The notes: a model not told the origin generated them from the letters alone. Positions 26,559-35,166 are shown, counted from the first letter of the stretch. The stretch is DNA of 39,250 bases from JADMII01 sp036278595 (GCA_036278595.1 DASUKS010000092.1:1-39250), one strand, 5' to 3'. Numbers and translations are program-made.

Positions 26559-27182
26559 GTGCAGGGTGATCTGGCGATGACGCGCGCTGCGTACATGCAG
26601 ACGAAGACCGGGCGCGCCTTGACGGAACAGGCAGCGGCCATCAGCGATGAGGACCTGCTCGACCGCATCTGCGAGCAGGACGTCGAGGCGCTGGCCGAGC
26701 TGTACGACCGCTACGGCGGGCACGCCTTCGCGCTGGCATACAAGATCCTGTCGGACCGGGGGATGGCTGAAGAAGTGACCCAGGACGCGTTTCTCTCCGT
26801 GTGGCGGCAGGCGGCGACGTACCGGAGCAGCGCGGGCCGCGTCCGCCCGTGGCTCCTCGCCATCGTGCACCACCGCGCGATCGACCGCACCCGGCGCGTC
26901 CGCGACCGGCAGCCGCACACAGCGCTCGACGAGGCGTGGATGGTGCCCGCGGACGCGGACGTCTTCGCCGACGTGTACCGGGGTGTGCAGCGCGGGCAGA
27001 TCCGCGAAGCGCTCGCGGCGCTCCCCGAAGAGCAGCGGACCGCCATCAACCTCGCCTACTTCCACGGCAACACGTTCAGCGAGATCGCCGAGATGACGGG
27101 CGTTCCCTCCGGCACGGTCAAGAGCCGCGTGCGCCTCGGCCTGTCCAAGCTGCGGGTGTTGCTCGATAAGGAACTGGCGTGA
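26559..27182 (+). CDS. ECF RNA polymerase sigma factor
   Basis: A 207-residue ECF sigma factor. Region 2 (about 30-105) includes LAELYDRYGGHAFALAYKIL, then AEEVTQDAFLSVWRQAATYR; region 4 (about 148-200) includes LPEEQRTAINLAYFHGNTFSEIA and VPSGTVKSRVRLGLSKLR. There is no region 1.1 or 3, so it is group IV. GTG 26559 has GGGAGGG close upstream; ATG 26577 is an alternative start. Its stop overlaps the anti-sigma start as GTGA, the usual sigma/anti-sigma pairing. A CRP-like inverted repeat sits upstream. Confidence 0.93.
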   Translation: MQGDLAMTRAAYMQTKTGRALTEQAAAISDEDLLDRICEQDVEALAELYDRYGGHAFALAYKILSDRGMAEEVTQDAFLSVWRQAATYRSSAGRVRPWLLAIVHHRAIDRTRRVRDRQPHTALDEAWMVPADADVFADVYRGVQRGQIREALAALPEEQRTAINLAYFHGNTFSEIAEMTGVPSGTVKSRVRLGLSKLRVLLDKELA

Positions 27183-27943
27183 CAGCGGGGGCGCACGTCG
27201 ACGCGGACCTGCCCGGGTACCTGCTCGGCGCGCTGGAAGGCGAAGACCGTGCCCGCGTCGCCGAGCACCTCGCGTCGTGCGAGCGCTGTGCCGCCGAGCG
27301 CGCCGCCGACGCCGAAGCGCTCACCGCCCTCGCCGCTTCCGTCGATGACGTCAGCCCCGATGCGGCCGTGAGGCGGAGCCTCCTCGCCGGCGTCGGGCGC
27401 GTAGGTGGCGCCACTCCGCGACCCCGCAGCCTGCTGCCGTTCCGGATCGACCCGGGATCCTCGAACCCGGTGCTCCGCTGGGCATCGATCGGGATGGCGG
27501 CCGCGTTCATCTTCGGGCTGGTGGGCGGCGTCACGGGCTGGGCGCTCGTGCTGGGCGACCGCCTCGACCAGAAGACGAACGACCTCAACGCGAGCCGCAA
27601 CACACTCGAGACGTTGGTGCACAGCGGCAAGATCGCCACCATGGACGGCGCCATCAACGCGACGCCTGTGCACGCGGCGGTCGGCATCCCCGCGTCGGGT
27701 ACCGGCGCGGTCGTCGTCGTCAGTGATCTACCTGCGCCGTCGACCGGGCAGGGGTATCACCTCTGGTTGTTCTCCAACGGCACCGCGCAACTCGCCGGCG
27801 TCTGGTCGCCGGACGCGCATGGCGACATGATCGCCCGGCTCGACCAGAACCTCGGCGCCTACGACGGCATGGAAGTTGTGTTGGAGCCGATGGGTGCGAC
27901 CGCGCCCGCCGGCACACCGGTGGTCAGCGCCACACTGCCGTAG
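27179..27943 (+). CDS. Zinc anti-sigma factor, RskA-like
   Basis: A 254-residue single-pass membrane protein. The cytoplasmic N-terminus carries the zinc-binding anti-sigma motif HxxxCxxC (His30, Cys34, Cys37). A helix at about 101-126 (WASIGMAAAFIFGLVGG) spans the membrane, and the external domain (about 150-254) has the RskA C-terminal pattern (VVVSDLPAPSTGQGYHLWLF, then GDMIARL, MEVVLEPMGATAPAG). It should hold the upstream sigma factor inactive until an envelope signal triggers its cleavage or release. GTG start, overlapping the sigma stop by 4 bases. Confidence 0.92.
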   Translation: MTAGAHVDADLPGYLLGALEGEDRARVAEHLASCERCAAERAADAEALTALAASVDDVSPDAAVRRSLLAGVGRVGGATPRPRSLLPFRIDPGSSNPVLRWASIGMAAAFIFGLVGGVTGWALVLGDRLDQKTNDLNASRNTLETLVHSGKIATMDGAINATPVHAAVGIPASGTGAVVVVSDLPAPSTGQGYHLWLFSNGTAQLAGVWSPDAHGDMIARLDQNLGAYDGMEVVLEPMGATAPAGTPVVSATLP

Positions 27944-27962
27944 CGCCGCGAGGGAAGGCAGC

Positions 27963-27989
27963 AGCCCGGCCGAAGCCGGGTTCTCTGTT
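27963..27989. terminator. Terminator-like hairpin between convergent genes
   Basis: CCCGGC-CGAA-GCCGGG, extendable by a G-T and an A-T pair, is followed by TTCTCTGTT on the plus strand. The tail is only moderately U-rich. It lies 20 bases after the anti-sigma stop and 29 before the convergent amidohydrolase end. Confidence 0.5.
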
Positions 27990-28018
27990 GCGGTCGTCTC
28001 AAGGCCAAAGCCGGCGCG

Positions 28019-28906
28019 CTACTTCGTAGCGACCCACTCGGGCTCTTCCAGCCCGTAGATCTCGGCGCCGTTCAGCCACCACATGCGCTCCCGGCAGTCC
28101 GGCGGCACGTCGAGCAGCTGGAAGATCGCGTCCCAGCGCCGGATGTGCTCGATGATCTTGTCCGGTGCGCAGTCCGAGCCGAAGATCAGCTTCTCGTACC
28201 CGATCTCCCGGCCGATGAGCCCCCGCTCGACGGCGTGGCGCTCGATCGTCGAGCCGCCGCTGAAGTCGAAGGAGACGTTGTGACGCCAGCGCGCGACCGA
28301 CGCGGCTTCGTCGTAGTTGCCGGTGCCGCCGAGGTGCGCGCCGATCAGCTTCAGGCGGGGGAAGTTGTTCGCGATCGTGTCGAGGTGGAACGGCCGCATC
28401 CGCGTCGCCGAGATGTTGCGGCCCTCCTGCATCATGGCGCTCCAGCGGTTGTACGCCTTCGCCGCCTCCGGGTCGCGACGCGGGTGCGTAATCGCGTAAT
28501 CGATGCCGCCGCCGATGACGCCCATGTGCAGCAGGATCGGCAGCCCCAGCTCCTGCGCCTTCTCGTACATCGGGAAGTAGTCCGGGCAGTCGTAATCGCG
28601 CAGCACGCCGATCATCTTGAGGCCGATGTACCCCATGTCGTGCAGTTCCACGAGGCGCTGCGGCGTCGTCGTCTCGGGGTCGATCATCGCCGTCGGGATC
28701 CAGAGGTCCGGGTGGCGCTGCGCGTGCTTGATCGCCTCTTCGTGGGTCAGGCCCCAGCGGCCGCCGCAGAGGAAGTTGGCCTTCGTGATGCCGGCGCCCA
28801 CGGCATGTTCGTAGAGGTTCTCGACGAGCGGCGTCGGATCGTCATCCGGCTTCTCCCAGTTCCGCGGGAAATGCATGTGGATGTCGAAGATCTTGCGCTC
28901 ACTCAT
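28019..28906 (-). CDS. Amidohydrolase family (Amidohydro_2) metal-dependent hydrolase
   Basis: A 295-residue TIM-barrel hydrolase or decarboxylase. The metal-binding HxH (His10, His12), LLHMG (His127), GAHLGG (His191) and FGSDCAPD (Asp245) motifs are in their expected order. The family includes ACMSD-type decarboxylases and lactonases; the substrate cannot be deduced. A plain GGAAG ribosome site precedes ATG 28906. It lies at the end of a minus-strand gene string after fmdB, and the functional link is unclear. Confidence 0.85.
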   Translation of the reverse strand: MSERKIFDIHMHFPRNWEKPDDDPTPLVENLYEHAVGAGITKANFLCGGRWGLTHEEAIKHAQRHPDLWIPTAMIDPETTTPQRLVELHDMGYIGLKMIGVLRDYDCPDYFPMYEKAQELGLPILLHMGVIGGGIDYAITHPRRDPEAAKAYNRWSAMMQEGRNISATRMRPFHLDTIANNFPRLKLIGAHLGGTGNYDEAASVARWRHNVSFDFSGGSTIERHAVERGLIGREIGYEKLIFGSDCAPDKIIEHIRRWDAIFQLLDVPPDCRERMWWLNGAEIYGLEEPEWVATK

Positions 28907-28928
28907 GGGTTCTCGCTTCCAGGCGCTA

Positions 28929-29252
28929 TCAGGGGATGAGGCCCTTGCTTCCGGACTCCTTGAACTTCTTGCGGTCCTCCGGCGTCGACATCGGGCGGTC
29001 GAGCTGGTACTGCTTCACGAGGTTATCGAAGGACAGGTCGGGGCTGGACGCGTCGATCATCTTGTCATACTTCGGGTCCAGCTGCTCCATCTTCGACTGG
29101 AACGACAGGTGGAAGGCGAAGTTGCTGATCATCCGCGTCAGGTGCGTGCCGTTGCACTCCGGGCAGTGCGCCTCGAAGTCGTCCGATACGCGCCGCGTGA
29201 TCACCTCGACGAATTTCTTGCAGTCGTGGCAGGCGTATTCATAGATCGGCAT
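28929..29252 (-). CDS. FmdB-family zinc ribbon protein
   Basis: A 107-residue protein. MPIYEYACHDCKKFVEV with CxxC (8, 11) and CPEC (30, 33) forms the FmdB zinc ribbon, classically a small regulator-like or rRNA/metal-associated protein. The C-terminal half is hydrophilic and unassigned. GGGAG lies 6 bases before ATG 29252. It is probably transcribed with the genes upstream (polyprenyl synthase, 56-base gap) and the amidohydrolase (22-base gap). Confidence 0.88.
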   Translation of the reverse strand: MPIYEYACHDCKKFVEVITRRVSDDFEAHCPECNGTHLTRMISNFAFHLSFQSKMEQLDPKYDKMIDASSPDLSFDNLVKQYQLDRPMSTPEDRKKFKESGSKGLIP

Positions 29253-29308
29253 GGCATCTCCCGGTGTGGCTCTCGATCATGATATCAGCCGGGGACGGCG
29301 GATCGCCG

Positions 29309-30283
29309 TCAGGAGCGCCGGTCGAGCACGTAACCGACGATGTCCTCGAGCGCGGAGCGCGCCTCGCCTGCCGGGAGCGGTTCGAGCGCCGTCAATGCCC
29401 GCTGGCCGAAGTCGCGCGCGACCGCGTACGACTCCTCGAGGATGTCGGAGTTCAGCACCATGTAGACAGCTTCGGCGACGTGCTCTGTGCGCGGCTTCCG
29501 CGAGCGGAATGCCTTCTTGACCGGGTTGTCCTTCGGGTAGCGCTCCATCAGCAGCAGCGATGGGAGCGTCAGCGTGCCCTGCATGAGGTCGCTGCCGATG
29601 GGTTTCCCCATCTCCTCTTCGTCGCCGGCGAAGTCGAGGATGTCATCGACGACCTGGAACGCCATGCCGGCGTTCAGCCCGTAGAGGCGCAGCGCCTCGC
29701 GCTCCGACGACGTGCAGCGCGCGACCATCGCGCCGCCTTCCGCCGACGTCGCGAACAGCGATGCAGTCTTGCCTTCGATGCGCCCGAAGTACGTCATGGT
29801 GTCCTGACTGTACTCGTACGCGCTCATGTCCTGATGCAGCTCGCCGCCCGCGATCGCCATGATCGTGCGTGCGAACAGCCGCACGACCTTCGTGTTGTCA
29901 GTTCGGGCGATGAGGTCGGCCGAGTGCGCGAACATGTAATCGCCGAGCATCACCGAGGCGGCGTTGTTGAACAGCGCGTTCGCCGTCTCGCGGCCCCGGC
30001 GTGAAGGCGACGCGTCGATGACGTCGTCGTGCACGAGCGTCGCGGTGTGCAGCAGTTCGATTGACGCCGCCAGCGCCACATGCAGGTCGATGTTGTAGTC
30101 GCCGAATTTGCCGGCGAGGAGCGCGATCGCCGGGCGGACGCGCTTGCCGCCGCGGGCGAGCACGTGCCCGAGCATCTTCGTCAGCATCGGGAAGTTCTCG
30201 ACCTCCTTGATGCTGTCGAGCGTCTCCTCGACCAGACGGAGGTCTTCCTGTACCGGCCCGTAAATCGAGGTCGCGACCTTCAT
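29309..30283 (-). CDS. Long-chain polyprenyl diphosphate synthase
   Basis: A 324-residue all-helical trans-prenyltransferase. GGKRVRP (45-51), the first Asp-rich motif DDVID (86-90), then SRRGRETAN, and the second DDILD (213-217) with GKPIGSDLMQG are all intact. Ala81, five residues before the first Asp, is small, as in enzymes making long chains (C35 or more), rather than the aromatic residues of FPP/GGPP synthases; this is inference. The product probably feeds menaquinone or undecaprenyl-type lipid, fitting the MenA-like enzyme at 14460. It starts 1 base after the tatD stop (TGAGATG). Confidence 0.92.
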   Translation of the reverse strand: MKVATSIYGPVQEDLRLVEETLDSIKEVENFPMLTKMLGHVLARGGKRVRPAIALLAGKFGDYNIDLHVALAASIELLHTATLVHDDVIDASPSRRGRETANALFNNAASVMLGDYMFAHSADLIARTDNTKVVRLFARTIMAIAGGELHQDMSAYEYSQDTMTYFGRIEGKTASLFATSAEGGAMVARCTSSEREALRLYGLNAGMAFQVVDDILDFAGDEEEMGKPIGSDLMQGTLTLPSLLLMERYPKDNPVKKAFRSRKPRTEHVAEAVYMVLNSDILEESYAVARDFGQRALTALEPLPAGEARSALEDIVGYVLDRRS

Positions 30284-30284
30284 C

Positions 30285-31118
30285 TCAGCGGCCGCTCCCG
30301 GAGCTGGACGTGACGGCGATACCGAGCAGGCGCTCCGCGTTGCGCGTCGTTACGCGCGCGACCTCGCCGACGTCGATGCGCTGGAGTTCCGCGACCTTCG
30401 CCGCCGCGTCGGCGACGTATGCCGGTTCGTTGCGGTTGCCGCGATAGCGCTGCGGCGCGCCGAACGGGCTGTCGGTCTCGATCACAAGGTGCTCCAGCGG
30501 CGTCGCGCGCACGACGTCCTGCAGTTGCGTAGCCTTCGGGTGCGTGACCGATGTGTGGATGGAGATGACGAACCCGAGCGCGACATACCGCCGTGCGTGT
30601 TCCGCGTCCGCGCTGAAGTAGTGCATCACGCCGAGCGGACGTCCATCGGGCAGACGTGCGCCCATCTCGCGCGAGTAGTCGATGAGCAACGGCATCATGT
30701 CGTGATGCGCCTCCCGCGCGTGGACGGCGATTGGTTTCCCCACACGCTGCGCTGTCAACAATTGTTTACGAATCACCCGCACCTGTTGATCACCCGAAGA
30801 GAAGTTCCGGTAATAGTCGAGTCCGATCTCGCCCACCAGCGCCACGCGCGGATCGCGCGCCAGTTCCGCGAGTGCATCGAGGTCGGCGTCGGTCGCGTCG
30901 TTGGCGTTGTGCGGGTGCACGCCGGCTGCTGCGAGCACCCGCCCCGGGTGGCGCGCCGCGAACTCCACCGCCGCGCGGCTGTTCGCGAGGTTCATCCCCA
31001 GCGTCACGATCATCTCGACGCCGGCCCCGGCCGCGCGCTCGACCGCGGCGTCTGATTCGCCCGGGTCGCTCGAGAACTCATCGTCGTGAATGTGGGCGTG
31101 AGTGTCGACAAGCCGCAT
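30285..31118 (-). CDS. TatD family hydrolase
   Basis: A 277-residue metal-dependent TIM-barrel nuclease-like protein. DTHAHIHDDEF, GVHPHNAND, GEIGLDYYRNFSS, AVHAREAHHD, MHYFSAD and ETDSPFGAPQRYRGNRNEPAYV are the full TatD set. Members act as 3'-5' DNases or deaminase-like hydrolases. It starts 2 bases after the metG stop and continues into the polyprenyl synthase gene, a common metG-tatD pairing. Confidence 0.94.
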   Translation of the reverse strand: MRLVDTHAHIHDDEFSSDPGESDAAVERAAGAGVEMIVTLGMNLANSRAAVEFAARHPGRVLAAAGVHPHNANDATDADLDALAELARDPRVALVGEIGLDYYRNFSSGDQQVRVIRKQLLTAQRVGKPIAVHAREAHHDMMPLLIDYSREMGARLPDGRPLGVMHYFSADAEHARRYVALGFVISIHTSVTHPKATQLQDVVRATPLEHLVIETDSPFGAPQRYRGNRNEPAYVADAAAKVAELQRIDVGEVARVTTRNAERLLGIAVTSSSGSGR

Positions 31119-31120
31119 CG

Positions 31121-32791
31121 TTACGCCGAAAGGCGCGCCTCCCCCTCGGGCGTCTCGATCTTCTTGAACAGCGGCTCCGGCGCGGCGAGCTGACGGCCCG
31201 GCTCGGGCCGCTCCGCCGCCCAGCGCACCGGCTCCTGCGCCTCGCCCAGGTACGCGCGCACCTTCTCTGCCGAGAACGGCAGGAACGGGCTCAACGCCAC
31301 ATTCAGCGCGTTTATAGCAGAGAGCGCGACATAGAGGGAGCTAGCGGTGCGCTCGCGGTCCGTTTTCGCCGTCTTCCACGGCTCCCGCTCGCTCAGGTAC
31401 GCATTGGCCTCCTGCGCGAACGCCATCGCGTGCGCGAGCGCAGCCTTCAGGTGCACCGCCTCGATCAGCTCGCCAACCTGGTGCACGAGCGTCCGCGCGC
31501 CGTCGAGCACTTCCTCGTCGCGCCGGTCGAGGGCACCGGGCGAGGGCACGCGGCCCTCGAAGTTGCGCTGGATCATCGCGAGCACGCGGTTCACGAGGTT
31601 ACCCCACGTCGCGACCAACTCGTCGTTGTTGCGGCGCACGATCTCCGCTTCGGTCATGTCCGTGTCCGCGTTCTCCGGCAGGTTCGCCGCGAGCGCGTAG
31701 CGGATCGCGTCCGGCTGGAAGCGCTCGAGGTAGGTGAACACGGAGTCTCCGACTGCCTGGCTCTTCGATGCCTTCTCGCCCTTGAACGTCACGTACTGGT
31801 TGGCGGGCACGTCGGTCGGCAGGTTGAGCCCGCCGTACGCCATCAACATCGCGGGCCAGATGATCGTGTGGAACGGGATGTTGTCCTTGCCGATGAAGTA
31901 GTAGGTGCCGGCGGATTCGTCCTCCCACCATGCGCGCCAGGCATTGGGCTCGCCCTCTCGCTGAGCCCACTCCTTCGAAGCGGAGAGGTAGCCGATGAGC
32001 GCCTCGATCCAGACGTAGATCCGCTTGCCGGGCCCGAGGTCTTCGACCGGCACCGAGACGCCCCAGTCGAGGTCGCGCGTGATCGCGCGGTCGTGCAAGC
32101 CCTCCTCGACGAAGCCGGCGCTGAAGTTCTGCACGTGCTTTCGCCAGCCGACGCGGCTGCGCAGCCATTCGAGCAGGGGCTCCTGGAACGCGCTCAGTTT
32201 GAAGAAGAAGTGGTCGGTCTCGCGGATTTCGGGCGTCGCGCCGGTCAACCGGCTGCGCGGGTTGATCAACTGCTCCGGGTCGAGCGTCCGCCCGCAGTTC
32301 TCGCACTGGTCGCCGCGCGCGCGTTCGTAGCCGCAGTGCGGGCACGTGCCCTCGACGTAGCGGTCCGGGAGGAAGCGGTTCGCCTGGGGATCGAAGAACT
32401 GCTCGCTCGTCGCCCGGTACACGTAGCCGCGCTCCTGCCAGCGCAGGAACATGTCGTGCACGACGGCGGCGTGGTTCTGTGTCCCGGTCGTCGTGAAGAG
32501 GTCGAAATCGATCCCCAACGCATCCCACAGCTGCAGGAAGCGCGGATGAAACCGCCCGACGATCTCCTGCGGCGTGACGCCCTCGTCGTCGGCGCGCACG
32601 GTCACCGGCGTGCCGTGCTGGTCGCTTCCCGACACCATCAGCACGCGGTTTCCCGCCATCCGGTGGTAGCGCGCGAAGATGTCGGCCGGCAGGTACGCGC
32701 CAGCGATGTGACCGAGGTGCAGCTCGCCGTTCGCGTACGGCCAGCCGACCGCAACGAGGATGTGACGCGGGTGTGCGGGTTCTGCGCTCAA
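31121..32791 (-). CDS. metG: Methionyl-tRNA synthetase
   Basis: A 556-residue class I synthetase charging tRNA-Met. HLGH is at 25-28, and the zinc knuckle CPHCGYERARGDQCENCG is at about 145-163. The signature KMSKS reads KASKS (340-344), a tolerated change. No C-terminal dimerisation/tRBD-type domain is present, so this is the short form. The start is TTG 32791 (LSAEPAHPRHILVAVGWPYANG), the only plausible initiator near the conserved core. TAGAAT lies 9 bases upstream, so the leader would be only a few bases. Confidence 0.95.
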   Translation of the reverse strand: MSAEPAHPRHILVAVGWPYANGELHLGHIAGAYLPADIFARYHRMAGNRVLMVSGSDQHGTPVTVRADDEGVTPQEIVGRFHPRFLQLWDALGIDFDLFTTTGTQNHAAVVHDMFLRWQERGYVYRATSEQFFDPQANRFLPDRYVEGTCPHCGYERARGDQCENCGRTLDPEQLINPRSRLTGATPEIRETDHFFFKLSAFQEPLLEWLRSRVGWRKHVQNFSAGFVEEGLHDRAITRDLDWGVSVPVEDLGPGKRIYVWIEALIGYLSASKEWAQREGEPNAWRAWWEDESAGTYYFIGKDNIPFHTIIWPAMLMAYGGLNLPTDVPANQYVTFKGEKASKSQAVGDSVFTYLERFQPDAIRYALAANLPENADTDMTEAEIVRRNNDELVATWGNLVNRVLAMIQRNFEGRVPSPGALDRRDEEVLDGARTLVHQVGELIEAVHLKAALAHAMAFAQEANAYLSEREPWKTAKTDRERTASSLYVALSAINALNVALSPFLPFSAEKVRAYLGEAQEPVRWAAERPEPGRQLAAPEPLFKKIETPEGEARLSA

Positions 32792-32867
32792 GATGCGGGC
32801 ATTCTACCTCAACGTCTGTTTCGGTCTGTGTGCGCCGCAGGCTGTCCGCCAGCGACGCTCATCGCAC

Positions 32868-33683
32868 TCACCCGTCTGCGTGCCACAACCGGTACGCCTC
32901 GCGCCGGGACAGCCCGAAGCGCTCGGACAGCACAGCGATCGCGTCCTTCGCCCGCGTGCCGGATGCCCGCAGTTCGCCGATCACCGCGTTGACCGATGCG
33001 GCGTCGGCAGCTTCGGCCGGCGGGCCGCCCGCTATCACCAGGGTGAACTCGCCGCGTGGCTCAGCGAAATGCGCCAGCGCCTCGCTCACCGTGCCGCGCC
33101 AGATCTCCTCGTGGAGCTTCGTGAGCTCCCGCGCGGCGGCCACTCGCCGTTCCCCGAGCGCCGCGCGCACGTCCTCGAGCGTGGCCCGCACGCGATGGGG
33201 CGACTCGAAGACGACGAGCGTGTCGCCGCTCTTCGCCGCCTCGATGAGCGCGGCGCGCCGCGGGCCGCCCTGCCTCGGCAGGAAGCCCAGGTAGTGGAAG
33301 CGGCGCGAAGTCAGGCCGCTCGCGGCGACCGCCGCCAGCACAGCCGATGCACCCGGCACAGGCACGATCGTGTGCCCGGCGGCGATCGTGGCCACGGTGA
33401 GATCGTGCCCCGGGTCGCTGATGCCTGGCATGCCGGCATCGCTGACGAGCGCGACGTCGCCTTCGTTCAGCGCCTTCAGGATCGAAGGCAGCTTCGCGCG
33501 GCTGTTGTGCTCGTTGTAGCTGGTGACGCCGCCGCGCCGGATCTCGAAGTGATCGAGGAGGCGGCGAGCCATCCGCGTGTCCTCGGCAGCGATGAGCGGG
33601 ACTTCGCGGAGGATGCGGAGCGCGCGGAACGTGATGTCTTCGAGATTGCCGATCGGCGTCGCGACGAGGTAGAGCGTCGCCAT
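32868..33683 (-). CDS. rsmI: 16S rRNA (cytidine(1402)-2'-O)-methyltransferase
   Basis: A 271-residue tetrapyrrole-methylase-fold enzyme. LYLVATPIGNLEDIT, AAEDTRMARRLLDHF, LVSDAGMPGISDPG, VPGASAVLAAVAASGL and FESPHRVRATLEDV are diagnostic of RsmI. It methylates the 2'-hydroxyl of C1402 in 16S rRNA. The C-terminal SRREAYRLWHADG segment is a short helical extension. ATG 33683 is not preceded by a Shine-Dalgarno sequence. It is followed by metG with a 76-base gap. Confidence 0.94.
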   Translation of the reverse strand: MATLYLVATPIGNLEDITFRALRILREVPLIAAEDTRMARRLLDHFEIRRGGVTSYNEHNSRAKLPSILKALNEGDVALVSDAGMPGISDPGHDLTVATIAAGHTIVPVPGASAVLAAVAASGLTSRRFHYLGFLPRQGGPRRAALIEAAKSGDTLVVFESPHRVRATLEDVRAALGERRVAAARELTKLHEEIWRGTVSEALAHFAEPRGEFTLVIAGGPPAEAADAASVNAVIGELRASGTRAKDAIAVLSERFGLSRREAYRLWHADG

Positions 33684-33743
33684 CTAGGGGAGGCAGAATC
33701 CAAGTAGGGGCATAAGCAGTTTGCTAAAAATTGCCGAAAATCC

Positions 33744-33773
33744 TTGACTGCGTTGATACGCGCGCGATAGACT
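33744..33773 (+). promoter_or_regulatory. Promoter of guaB3
   Basis: TTGACT (33744-33749), an 18-base spacer, then TAGACT (33768-33773). The -35 matches 5 of 6. It starts a leader of about 180 bases. The spacer and -10 share 17 of 18 bases with the -10 region of the c-di-AMP riboswitch transcript. Confidence 0.6.
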
Positions 33774-33950
33774 CCTTCAAATCATACTCCTCGCTCCCCG
33801 GCGGGAGCACTCAGAGCCGACATGAAGAAGCCGATGGAATGATAATCCGGTAGGAACCTCCGCCGGCCTCGATCGCGTCACCCACGGAATGGCGGGCACG
33901 CGGCGGGGACCACAGCGAAGCCTCAAGGCGGGCAGGCCCGGCGGCAAAGT
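33774..33950 (+). ncRNA. Structured 5' leader of guaB3, class unknown
   Basis: About 180 bases with no good ORF, GC-rich and able to fold: CCGGCGG (33798-33804) pairs with CCGCCGG (33860-33866), and several further GC-rich runs follow (GGCGGGCACGCGGCGGGG, then GGCGGGCAGGCCCGGCGG). I see no conserved bases of purine, PRPP/ppGpp (ykkC) or c-di-GMP riboswitches. It ends just before the AGGAGGT ribosome site. A regulatory RNA role is inference. Confidence 0.4.
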
Positions 33951-33961
33951 AGGAGGTACCA

Positions 33962-35110
33962 GTGTCACAGCCCCAGTTCAAGCAGTTGCGCCGCGCGTTT
34001 GGCTTCGATGAAGTCGCGATCGTCCCCGGCGGCCATCACACGATCAACCCCGAACTCGTAGAGCTCTCCTTCAAACTCGGGCACCTGGAATTCGACCTCC
34101 CGTTCTTCGCCGCGGCCATGGACGGCGTCGTCGACGTGCACATGGCGGCCGAGTTCTCCAAGCGGGGTGGGCTCGCCGTCCTCAACCTCGAGGGCGTGCA
34201 AACACGCTACGACGACCCCGCGCCCGTCCTGCGGGAGATCGCCGACGCCCCCCGGCACGAAGTCACGGCCCTCATGCAGAAGGTCTACTCCGCCCCGATG
34301 AAGCCTGAACTCGTCGGCGAGCGCGTGCGCCAGATCAAGGCGCTCGGAGGCATCGCAGCCGTCTCGGCGACGCCCCCCAACACCAAGAAGTTCGCCCCGA
34401 TCGCCCGCGATGCGGGCGTCGACGTCTTCGTCGTCCAGTCGACGGTGACGAGCGCGCGCCATATCTCACGCAGCGAACGCGGCCTCATCTTCGACGAGCT
34501 GGTACGGAACATGGGCGAGATCCCCGTCGTTGTGGGCAACACGGTGACGTTCGCGGCGACGAAGGAGCTGATGGAGACCGGCATCGCCGCGGTGCTCGTC
34601 GGCGTGGGGCCCGGCGCGGCGTGCACGAGCCGCGAGGTGCTCGGCATCGGCGTACCGCAGGTCACCGCAACGATCGACGCGGCGGCTGCGCGCGACACCT
34701 ACTACCGTGACAGCGGCCGCTATGTGCCGATCATCACCGACGGCGGCATCACGCATGGCGGCTCGATGTGCAAGGCCTTCGCGGCCGGCGCCGACGGCGT
34801 CATGCTCGGCTCGATCCTCGCGGCAACGGAAGAAGCGCCGGGTCACGGCCACCACTGGGGCATGGCAACACCGCACGGCGAGCTGCCGCGAGGCACGCGC
34901 GTGAAGGTGGCGATCGACACGACGCTGCAGAAGACGCTCTTCGGTCCAACGTCCCGCACGGACGGGCGCGAGAACCTGGTCGGCGCCCTCCGCACCGCGA
35001 TGGGCACCTGCGGCGCGCGCACGGTCCGCGACTTCCAGAAGACGGAGATGGTGATCGCGCCGGCGATCAAGACTGAAGGCAAGTCCTACCAGATCGCGCA
35101 GGGCGACTGA
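33962..35110 (+). CDS. GuaB3 family IMP dehydrogenase-related protein
   Basis: A 382-residue TIM-barrel protein of the IMP dehydrogenase/GMP reductase superfamily, GuaB3 branch. The catalytic cysteine loop GPGAACTSREVLGIG has Cys221. ITDGGITHGGSMCKAFAAGADGVMLGS is the phosphate-binding end, and the flap-like GTRVKVA is present. There is no CBS pair, unlike classical GuaB, and the barrel starts directly (FGFDEVAIVPG). It probably converts IMP to XMP, or GMP to IMP; which cannot be told from sequence. GTG 33962 has AGGAGGT 4 bases upstream, a strong site. Confidence 0.9.
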   Translation: MSQPQFKQLRRAFGFDEVAIVPGGHHTINPELVELSFKLGHLEFDLPFFAAAMDGVVDVHMAAEFSKRGGLAVLNLEGVQTRYDDPAPVLREIADAPRHEVTALMQKVYSAPMKPELVGERVRQIKALGGIAAVSATPPNTKKFAPIARDAGVDVFVVQSTVTSARHISRSERGLIFDELVRNMGEIPVVVGNTVTFAATKELMETGIAAVLVGVGPGAACTSREVLGIGVPQVTATIDAAAARDTYYRDSGRYVPIITDGGITHGGSMCKAFAAGADGVMLGSILAATEEAPGHGHHWGMATPHGELPRGTRVKVAIDTTLQKTLFGPTSRTDGRENLVGALRTAMGTCGARTVRDFQKTEMVIAPAIKTEGKSYQIAQGD

Positions 35111-35132
35111 CACGCTGTAAGCAGGATCTTCG

Positions 35133-35166
35133 ACGGCCCGAGCATCTTGCCCGGGCCGTTCTGCTG
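35133..35166. terminator. Hairpin after guaB3, terminator-like
   Basis: ACGGCCCG (35133-35140) pairs perfectly with CGGGCCGT (35152-35159) around an 11-base loop; TTCTGCTG follows. It stands between the convergent guaB3 and J-like genes. The U-tract is poor, so efficiency is doubtful. Confidence 0.5.

Noticed and set aside
30731..32992. 753-residue open frame antisense to tatD and metG
   Set aside because: Arg/Val/Leu-rich low-information translation opposite two well-supported genes; typical GC-rich shadow.
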